The translations under genes and the position numbers were made by a program. A stretch of 33,266 bases of DNA. Origin: Bacillota bacterium. Lineage in GTDB: Bacteria > Bacillota_A > Clostridia > Lachnospirales > Bianqueaceae. Below, in pieces: positions 24,925-31,276 of the stretch. The DNA lies in contig JAFOIR010000262.1 of the NCBI GenBank assembly GCA_017420625.1, positions 1-33,266 on the forward strand. The letters are read 5' to 3'. Each line of letters opens with the position of its first letter. Position 1 is the first letter of the stretch. The notes beneath the pieces were generated by a model. It ran no database searches. It was not told where the DNA came from and saw only the letters and a list, made by a program, of their open reading frames with translations.

Positions 24925-24953
24925 TTGAAATTCCAGGCAGAGTATGATATGAT
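24925..24953 (+). promoter_or_regulatory. Promoter for pyrH-frr
   Basis: TTGAAA (24925-24930) and TATGAT (24948-24953) are 17 bases apart, and the -10 is preceded by TGA (extended -10). The leader to the pyrH ATG is about 36 bases and includes GAAGGAAAGG. Confidence 0.78.
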
Positions 24954-24995
24954 ATCAGGAGACCAATTCTATCCTGAAGGAAAGGGTTCTTTACG

Positions 24996-25691
24996 ATGAT
25001 ACAAAGGATCATACTGAAACTGAGCGGAGAAGCGCTGTCGGGAGAACAAGGCTTCAGCCTGAATCTTGCCGAAGCAAAAAAAGTGGCAGCTCAGGTAAAG
25101 GAAGCAAAAGCACTCGGATGCCAGATCGGTATCGTGATCGGCGGAGGCAATTTCTGGAGAGGACGCAGCAGTGAAGGGATCGATCGGGTCAAAGCTGACC
25201 AGATCGGGATGCTGGCAACTGTCATGAACTGTCTGTATGTTTCGGAAGTCTTCCGAGGCGAAGGAATGGAGACATCTGTTTATACACCTTATCCGATCGG
25301 TCTTTATACCGAAGTTTTCAATAAGGATAAGGCATTGAGAGATCTGAAAGAAGGGAAAATCGTTTTCTTTGCAGGCGGCACCGGACATCCTTTCTTCTCA
25401 ACGGATATGGGAGTTGCGCTTCGTGCTGTTGAAATAGAAGCAGATCTCATCCTGATGGCCAAGAATGTGGATGGGGTATACGATTCAGATCCGAACCTTA
25501 ATCCGAATGCAAAGAAGTTCGAGAGTCTGACCTATCAGGAGATGCTTGCCAAAACTCTTCGGGTCATTGATCTGACAGCGGCAGCATTCCTTATGGATAA
25601 TCATATGCCCTGCAAACTGTTTGCACTTTCCGAAGAAGGCAGCATCTGCAGAGCAATTAAAGGCGAAAAGATCGGCACAGATATTATCTGA
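24996..25691 (+). CDS. pyrH: UMP kinase
   Basis: PyrH phosphorylates UMP to UDP with ATP in pyrimidine nucleotide synthesis; it is a hexameric amino-acid-kinase-fold enzyme. The 231-residue protein starts with RIILKLSGEALSG (phosphate-binding lysine), then GIVIGGGNFWRGR, DQIGMLATVMN, FAGGTGHPFFSTD and MAKNVDGVYDSDP, all family signatures. A purine-rich ribosome binding site precedes the ATG by about 10 bases. frr follows 19 bases later, the conserved pair. Confidence 0.98.
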   Translation: MIQRIILKLSGEALSGEQGFSLNLAEAKKVAAQVKEAKALGCQIGIVIGGGNFWRGRSSEGIDRVKADQIGMLATVMNCLYVSEVFRGEGMETSVYTPYPIGLYTEVFNKDKALRDLKEGKIVFFAGGTGHPFFSTDMGVALRAVEIEADLILMAKNVDGVYDSDPNLNPNAKKFESLTYQEMLAKTLRVIDLTAAAFLMDNHMPCKLFALSEEGSICRAIKGEKIGTDII

Positions 25692-25710
25692 TAGATAAGG
25701 AGGATTAATC

Positions 25711-26271
25711 ATGGTAAAACAACAGGAGATCGAGGACTGCAAAGTCAGAATGGAGAAGGCGATTGCCAATCTCGAAAGCGAATACAATACGATCCGTGTC
25801 GGACGTGCCAACCCACATGTTCTGGATCGAATCATGGTGGATTATTATGGGACACCGACTCCTATTCAGCAGGTCGGTAATGTCAGTGTACCCGAACCGA
25901 GAATGATCGTCATCCAGCCATGGGAATCCAATATGCTGAAAACGGTCGAAAAGGCGATCATGGTTTCCGATCTGGGTATCCATCCCAATAACGACGGAAA
26001 AGTCATTCGTCTGGTTTTCCCTGAACTGACAGAGGAAAAACGTAAAGAGACCAGCAAAGACGTCAGAAAACGCGGAGAAGGTGCCAAAGTCGCACTTCGC
26101 AATATTCGCCGTGATGTCATGGAACTGATCAAGAAAGAAAAGAAAGAAAGTATCATTACTGAAGATGATCAGAAAGATCTGGAAGAAAAACTTCAGAAAC
26201 TGACTGACGATTATATTAAGAAAGTAGATCAGATGGTCGACGCCAAGACAAAGGAAGTCATGGCTGTCTGA
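25711..26271 (+). CDS. frr: Ribosome recycling factor
   Basis: RRF, together with EF-G, splits post-termination ribosomes. The 186-residue protein has the three-helix-bundle layout with RVGRANPHVLDRIMVDYYGTPTPIQQ, the SVPEPRMIVIQPW beta domain and the C-terminal helices with RKRGEGAKVALRNIRRD. It is full length. AAGGAGG lies 7 bases before the ATG. The gene is followed by an unusual pair of overlapping hairpins before uppS. Confidence 0.98.
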   Translation: MVKQQEIEDCKVRMEKAIANLESEYNTIRVGRANPHVLDRIMVDYYGTPTPIQQVGNVSVPEPRMIVIQPWESNMLKTVEKAIMVSDLGIHPNNDGKVIRLVFPELTEEKRKETSKDVRKRGEGAKVALRNIRRDVMELIKKEKKESIITEDDQKDLEEKLQKLTDDYIKKVDQMVDAKTKEVMAV

Positions 26272-26273
26272 TA

Positions 26274-26342
26274 CTGATCAGACCGGATCAGGCATGCCCC
26301 GGTCCTTCCGCCTGGACCCCTTCAGGAGAAGGATCGGGGCAT
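26274..26342 (+). promoter_or_regulatory. Overlapping alternative hairpins between frr and uppS
   Basis: A 15-bp hairpin pairs 26294-26308 with 26328-26342 (GCCCCG/CGGGGC core, one G-T) and has a 19-base loop. A competing hairpin pairs GACCGG (26281-26286) with CCGGTC (26299-26304), using part of the first stem, and a 6-bp hairpin CTGATC/GATCAG lies at 26274-26291. The big stem is followed by only ATTTC, so it is at best a weak terminator or an attenuator. Confidence 0.6.
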
Positions 26343-26380
26343 TTCATCCATCAGTAAAAATGTGTGAGACGGTGGTTCAA

Positions 26381-27085
26381 ATGAATACAGAAAAAATGCC
26401 CCGCCATATCGCCATCATTCTTGACGGGAATGGGAGGTATGCGGAAAAATATGGCTTGCTGCGCCAGCAAGGCCACAAGGCAGGCGCCGACAATGTAGAG
26501 AAAGTCGGAGATTTACTGATTGCACGAGGTATTCCATATCTGACAGTTTATGCTTTTTCTACTGAAAACTGGAAACGTTCTTCAGAAGAAGTGTCATATC
26601 TGATGGCACTTCTGAAACGTTATCTGACAAAAAATAAGATCGATGCACTGCGCAAGGGTATCCGTATCCGCGTGATCGGTGATTTATCCAGGTTAAGCGA
26701 GGATCTTCAGCAACTGATCCGTGAGATGGAAGAAGATACGAAAGAAATGAAGAACCTCAACTTAACGATCGCGCTCAATTACGGAGGCAGAGATGAGCTT
26801 GTTCGTGCTTTTCAGAAAATGAGCAAAGATGGACTGTCCGGCGATCAGATAAAGGAAGATACGATTTCCGCTTATCTGGATACAGCAGATATTCCGGATC
26901 CGGATCTTTTGATCCGTACATCCGGTGAGGAAAGGATCAGTAATTTCCTTCTTTGGCAGATAGCCTATTCAGAACTGTATTTTACTGATTGTTACTGGCC
27001 GGAATTCGATGAGAACGAACTTAATAAAGCGATTGAAAGCTTTGGAAAGAGGCAGAGAAGATTTGGCGGGAGGAAAGAAGAATGA
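26381..27085 (+). CDS. uppS: Undecaprenyl (isoprenyl) diphosphate synthase
   Basis: UppS condenses isopentenyl diphosphate units onto farnesyl diphosphate in cis to make the carrier lipid for peptidoglycan. The 234-residue protein has the catalytic-site motif ILDGNGRYAEKYG, with Asp15 as the key acid and Tyr where Trp is common. It also has the YAFSTENWKRS motif, the TIALNYGGRDEL segment and DPDLLIRTSGEERISNFLLWQIAYSELYF. I chose the ATG at 26381, with GGTGG 5 bases upstream; in-frame ATGs at 26360 and 26294 give extensions without family similarity, the latter inside a hairpin. Its stop overlaps the cdsA start as ATGA. Confidence 0.95.
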   Translation: MNTEKMPRHIAIILDGNGRYAEKYGLLRQQGHKAGADNVEKVGDLLIARGIPYLTVYAFSTENWKRSSEEVSYLMALLKRYLTKNKIDALRKGIRIRVIGDLSRLSEDLQQLIREMEEDTKEMKNLNLTIALNYGGRDELVRAFQKMSKDGLSGDQIKEDTISAYLDTADIPDPDLLIRTSGEERISNFLLWQIAYSELYFTDCYWPEFDENELNKAIESFGKRQRRFGGRKEE

Positions 27086-27939
27086 AGACAAGAGTCATCA
27101 GTGGAATCGTACTGATCATTCTGCTTACAGCCATTCTGGTGTTGGGTGGAAATGTTCTTCTGGCGGCGCTCCTGCTGCTTAGCCTGGGCGGTTTGTTTGA
27201 ACTGGGATCAGCGCTTTCCAAACCCACCCCACAGCCGGACGGAATCAAACAGGTGCTGTACCGTCCCTTTGTATATACCAGTATGGTGGCTGCCATTGTC
27301 TGGTATATTCTTCTGTTTTTTGCCAAACGACAGATCTGGAACGGACATATCACGCTTTATTACTTTACCTGTCTGGTGATGGTTCTGATGGTTTTGTGCG
27401 TTACGATGTACCCGAAGAGAAAATTTGCAGATGGAGCAGCGACTGCTTTTGCTGTCCTGTATATTCCCATTCTGTTTTCGTTCCTGTATATACTAAGAGA
27501 TGCAGATAACGGACAGTTCTATGTCTGGTATGTTGTCGCAGCAGCCTGGGGCAGTGATACACTGGCCTATTTTACCGGAATGGTATTTGGAAAGCACAAG
27601 TTAAGCCCTCGCCTCAGCCCGAAAAAAACAATTGAAGGTGCGGTAGGCGGAGTGCTGGGATCGGTAATCCTGTGTACGTTATATGGACTCATCATTGCCC
27701 GGACAGTCGAAGTGGAAAGCGGTGTTATGCTCAAGCTTTCTCTGCTGATTGGCTTTATGGGTTCTCTGGCGTCAATTGGCGGAGACCTTTTCGCGTCCTC
27801 GATCAAACGCGTGATGCGGATCAAAGACTACAGCAATCTGATTCCCGGACACGGCGGAATCCTGGACCGTTTTGATTCCATGCTTTTTGTTGCACCTATC
27901 GTGGTATTTGTTCTGGAGCTTTTCGAGGTAATCCTATGA
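27082..27939 (+). CDS. cdsA: Phosphatidate cytidylyltransferase
   Basis: CdsA makes CDP-diacylglycerol from CTP and phosphatidic acid, the branch point of phospholipid synthesis. The 285-residue integral membrane protein has about eight hydrophobic segments and ends with the CDS signature SSIKRVMRIKDYSNLIPGHGG followed by ILDRFDS. An earlier conserved stretch WGSDTLAYFTGMVFGKHKL with the SPKKTIEGAVGG motif is also intact. Both ends overlap neighbouring genes by 4 bases (ATGA), showing translational coupling with uppS and dxr. Confidence 0.97.
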   Translation: MKTRVISGIVLIILLTAILVLGGNVLLAALLLLSLGGLFELGSALSKPTPQPDGIKQVLYRPFVYTSMVAAIVWYILLFFAKRQIWNGHITLYYFTCLVMVLMVLCVTMYPKRKFADGAATAFAVLYIPILFSFLYILRDADNGQFYVWYVVAAAWGSDTLAYFTGMVFGKHKLSPRLSPKKTIEGAVGGVLGSVILCTLYGLIIARTVEVESGVMLKLSLLIGFMGSLASIGGDLFASSIKRVMRIKDYSNLIPGHGGILDRFDSMLFVAPIVVFVLELFEVIL

Positions 27940-29114
27940 GAAAAAGGATCGTTGTTCTGGGGAGCACCGGTTCGATCGGAACGCAAAGTCTCGATGTCAT
28001 CCGAAAAGAAAAGGAGCATCTGGAACTTGTCGCACTGGCAGCATACGGCAATCAACCCAAACTGCTGGCTGAGCAAATTCTTGAGTTCGATCCTTCCGTC
28101 GTTTGTGTCTATGATGAAAAGAATCTGGCAGCCGTGAAAGAGGCATTGGCTTCTTTGTCTTCGTCTGTCTGTTCCTGCCGCTGGACGGTCGGAATGTCCG
28201 GATTGACAGAGCTTGCTGTTATGCCAGAAGCAGATCTGATCGTAACCTCTCTTGTCGGCATGATCGGCATTGTTCCGACTGTTGAGGCGATCAAAGCACA
28301 TAAGGACATCGCACTGGCCAACAAAGAAACATTGGCATGCTCCGGACGATATATCATGAAGCTTGCCAAGGAGAACAACGTTAAGATTCTTCCGGTAGAT
28401 TCAGAGCATGGTGCGATCTTCCAGTGCATGGAAGGAGTTCATAGAAAGGATGTCAGAAAAATCTGGCTGACTGCTTCCGGCGGACCTTTCCGTGGCTATA
28501 CAAAAAAGCAGCTGCAGTCAGTTACGCTTCAGCAGGCACTCAAACATCCCAATTGGGCGATGGGAGCCAAGATCACGATCGATTCGGCTACTCTCATGAA
28601 TAAAGGAATCGAGATGATCGAATCCAAATGGCTTTATGGGATGGAACCGGAAAACGTCTGTCCCATTGTCCATCCACAGAGCATCATTCATTCCATGATT
28701 GAGATGAAAGACGGATCCGTTCTGGCTCAGCTGGGACCGGTCGATATGCGTCTTCCTATCGAAGTGATGCTGATGTATCCGGAAAGAGGACGAGCATTAA
28801 TGGAGCCTTTGAACTTTGCGAAGGTCGGTCCTCTGACTTTTGAAGCGATCGATGAAACAGTTTTTCCTTCCATTCGAATGGCCAGGGAAAGCATGCAGAT
28901 GGATGGGCTGTTTCCGGCATGTTATACAGCAGCAGATGAACTGGCAGTAGAGCAGTTCCGCCAGGGAAAGATCAGTTTTACAGATATCTTTCGGACAGTT
29001 GAATATGCAATGAACCAGCTGGCGAAAGAGAGTGTTTCTGGTCCGTACTATGAAATTGAAGAGGTCATCCGTATGCCGGAACGGGTGAGAGAGTACTGTA
29101 AGGATATTTTATGA
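27936..29114 (+). CDS. dxr: 1-deoxy-D-xylulose 5-phosphate reductoisomerase
   Basis: Dxr converts 1-deoxy-D-xylulose 5-phosphate to 2-C-methyl-D-erythritol 4-phosphate with NADPH, the first committed MEP step and the target of fosmidomycin. The 392-residue protein has the NADPH-binding loop GSTGSIGTQ (residues 9-17), ALANKETLAC, the metal-binding PVDSEHGAIFQC (Ser is usual at the Gly position), TASGGPFR, the HPNWAMGAKITIDSATLMNKG block and the helical C terminus. It overlaps cdsA and rseP by 4 bases at each end. Confidence 0.97.
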   Translation: MRKRIVVLGSTGSIGTQSLDVIRKEKEHLELVALAAYGNQPKLLAEQILEFDPSVVCVYDEKNLAAVKEALASLSSSVCSCRWTVGMSGLTELAVMPEADLIVTSLVGMIGIVPTVEAIKAHKDIALANKETLACSGRYIMKLAKENNVKILPVDSEHGAIFQCMEGVHRKDVRKIWLTASGGPFRGYTKKQLQSVTLQQALKHPNWAMGAKITIDSATLMNKGIEMIESKWLYGMEPENVCPIVHPQSIIHSMIEMKDGSVLAQLGPVDMRLPIEVMLMYPERGRALMEPLNFAKVGPLTFEAIDETVFPSIRMARESMQMDGLFPACYTAADELAVEQFRQGKISFTDIFRTVEYAMNQLAKESVSGPYYEIEEVIRMPERVREYCKDIL

Positions 29115-30202
29115 GTATTGTACTGACAATATTGGTGTTTACACTGATCGTGGTGATCCACGAAGGCGGCCATTTTCTGATGGCCAGAAAATGCGGGATC
29201 TTTGTAGAAGAGTTTTCCATCGGAATGGGACCGGTTCTGCTGCACCGCAAGACAAAAAAAGGACTGGAGGTAAGCCTCCGTCTTTTTCCGATCGGCGGTT
29301 TCTGCCGAATGAAGGGAGAGGAGCCGGATCCGGATCATCCGGATGAAAAACCGGATCCTGATTCCTTTAACGGAGCAGCTATCTGGAAACGTGCACTGGT
29401 TGTTGCAGCAGGCCCGGTTATGAACTTTATTCTGGCCTTTGTTCTGCTCCTTGTTTTTAATCTGGCGCTCGGTTATACCAGCCGCGAGATCGAGACCGTG
29501 GATATGGATTATCCGGCCTATGAGCAGGGATTGGTTCCTGGTGATACGGTAATCGGACTGAATGGAGAAAGGATCCATGTCTTTGGAAAAATCAGTTTTC
29601 TTCTGATGAATTATCAGGAAGGAGAGGAAGTAACCCTCGTCGTTAAAAACGCAGAGGGTGAAAAACGGACTCTTCAATTCCCGCTTAAGTATGATGAAGA
29701 ACTGAATCGTTACCGGATGGGCTTTTCTGTCAGTGCAAGAGGCAGTATCGCAGAAGAATCAGCTGTAAGAGGGTTCTTCCCGGCTTTCTTTGAAACGATT
29801 GCGGAGAGTTTCTGGTACACCGGTTATGAAATTGAGATAACGATCCGTTCATTGGGAATGCTTTTGACAGGTAAAGTCGGAATTGATGCGCTGACGGGTC
29901 CGATCGGTATGGTTTCTGTTGTAGGTGAGACCTATCAGGAAGCCGCCCGATATGGTTTTATGACCGTTCTGGCCAGTATCGGCAGCATTATCATTCTGAT
30001 CAGTGCCAACCTGGGTATTCTGAATCTTTTCCCGATTCCGGGACTTGACGGAAGCCGGCTGATCTTTCTGCTGGTTGAAAAGATCCGAAAGAAACCCATG
30101 AATCCAAAGATCGAAAACGCAATCTATATCGTAGGATTTGTCCTTTTGTTCGGGCTGATGATCGCCGTAGCCTTTAATGATATTCTGCGGCTGATCCGAT
30201 AA
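29111..30202 (+). CDS. rseP: RseP/RasP family intramembrane zinc metalloprotease (S2P)
   Basis: Site-2 proteases cut transmembrane segments of anti-sigma factors and leftover signal peptides. The 363-residue protein has the catalytic HExxH as HEGGH (residues 17-21) in the first membrane helix, and a second metal ligand in the NLFPIPGLDGSR motif near residue 310. A central PDZ-type domain (about 115-200, with GLVPGDTVIGLNGE) and further membrane helices complete the fold. The start overlaps dxr by 4 bases. The dxr-rseP-ispG order is standard in clostridia. Confidence 0.96.
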   Translation: MSIVLTILVFTLIVVIHEGGHFLMARKCGIFVEEFSIGMGPVLLHRKTKKGLEVSLRLFPIGGFCRMKGEEPDPDHPDEKPDPDSFNGAAIWKRALVVAAGPVMNFILAFVLLLVFNLALGYTSREIETVDMDYPAYEQGLVPGDTVIGLNGERIHVFGKISFLLMNYQEGEEVTLVVKNAEGEKRTLQFPLKYDEELNRYRMGFSVSARGSIAEESAVRGFFPAFFETIAESFWYTGYEIEITIRSLGMLLTGKVGIDALTGPIGMVSVVGETYQEAARYGFMTVLASIGSIIILISANLGILNLFPIPGLDGSRLIFLLVEKIRKKPMNPKIENAIYIVGFVLLFGLMIAVAFNDILRLIR

Positions 30203-30217
30203 GAAAAGAGGCGTACC

Positions 30218-31276
30218 TTGCAAAGAAGAGAAACCAAAGAGATCTGGATCGGAAATGTTCCCATTGGCTCGGGACATCCTATTGCGATCCAGTCCATGAC
30301 CAATACAAAAACAGCTGATGTGGATGCGACGGTTTCACAGATCCTCCGACTGGAGGAGGCAGGATGTGAAATCATTCGCTCAACTGTACCGGACCAGGAG
30401 AGTGCCGAGGCCATCTCTCAGATCAAAAAAAGAATTCATATTCCGCTCGTTGCGGATATTCATTTTGATTACCGACTGGCAATTGAAGCGGTCAGAAACG
30501 GAGCTGATAAAATCCGTATCAACCCGGGGAATATTGGCGGAGAAGATCGACTCAGAAAGGTGACGGAGTGCTGTAAGGAGCATCATGTCCCGATCCGGGT
30601 CGGTGTCAATGCCGGTTCTCTGGAAAAGGAAATGGAAGAGAAATATGGAAGGAGTGCCAAAGCTCTTTCCGAGAGTGCCAAACGAAGCGTTCAGATTCTG
30701 GAGGAAACCGGATTTGAAGATATCGTTGTCGCCATCAAAGCCTCCAATGTAAGTCTTTGCGTGGAGAGTTTTCGTGAGTTTGCCAAAGAATGTCCCTATC
30801 CGCTTCATGTTGGTCTGACTGAGGCAGGCGGAGGGACAGATGGAATGATCAAATCTGCCCTGGCGCTTGGACAGCTTTTGTCAGAAGGTATCGGCGATAC
30901 GATACGGGTTTCTCTGACAGGAGATCCGGTACTGGAAGTTGAAGCAGCACAAAAGATTCTGAGTTTTCTGGATATTCGTAAATTCGGACCGGAGATCATT
31001 TCCTGCCCGACGTGCGGACGGACACAAATCGACCTGATCACACTCGCAGCCAAAGTTTCCGAGGTGATGAAACAATTTAAGAAACCGATGAAAGTCGCTG
31101 TGATGGGCTGTGTGGTCAACGGACCTGGAGAAGCAAAAGACGCTGACTTTGGCATCTGCGGCGGAAAAGGAGAAGGATTATTGATTCGGAAGGGGCAGAT
31201 CATAAGAAAAGTTCCGGAACAGGAACTTCTTGAGGCCCTGATCGAAGAAGCTGAACGATATGAACGAGAGCATTAA
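30218..31276 (+). CDS. ispG: 4-hydroxy-3-methylbut-2-en-1-yl diphosphate synthase (flavodoxin), GcpE
   Basis: IspG reductively opens the cyclodiphosphate ring of MEcPP to HMBPP with a [4Fe-4S] cluster. The 352-residue protein has the N-terminal TIM barrel with IAIQSMTNTKTADVDAT, VADIHFDYRLA and INPGNIGG. The cluster ligands are C263, C266, C298 and E305, in SCPTCGRTQID and GCVVNGPGEAKDADFG. Translation starts at TTG (30218) with AAAGAGG 6 bases upstream; no in-frame ATG fits. The last 17 bases overlap the start of polC in another frame. Confidence 0.97.
   Translation: MQRRETKEIWIGNVPIGSGHPIAIQSMTNTKTADVDATVSQILRLEEAGCEIIRSTVPDQESAEAISQIKKRIHIPLVADIHFDYRLAIEAVRNGADKIRINPGNIGGEDRLRKVTECCKEHHVPIRVGVNAGSLEKEMEEKYGRSAKALSESAKRSVQILEETGFEDIVVAIKASNVSLCVESFREFAKECPYPLHVGLTEAGGGTDGMIKSALALGQLLSEGIGDTIRVSLTGDPVLEVEAAQKILSFLDIRKFGPEIISCPTCGRTQIDLITLAAKVSEVMKQFKKPMKVAVMGCVVNGPGEAKDADFGICGGKGEGLLIRKGQIIRKVPEQELLEALIEEAERYEREH

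Noticed and set aside
26294..26380. Longer uppS reading frame starting at 26294 or 26360
   Set aside because: The extension starts inside a 15-bp hairpin, lacks a ribosome binding site and has no similarity to the UppS family.
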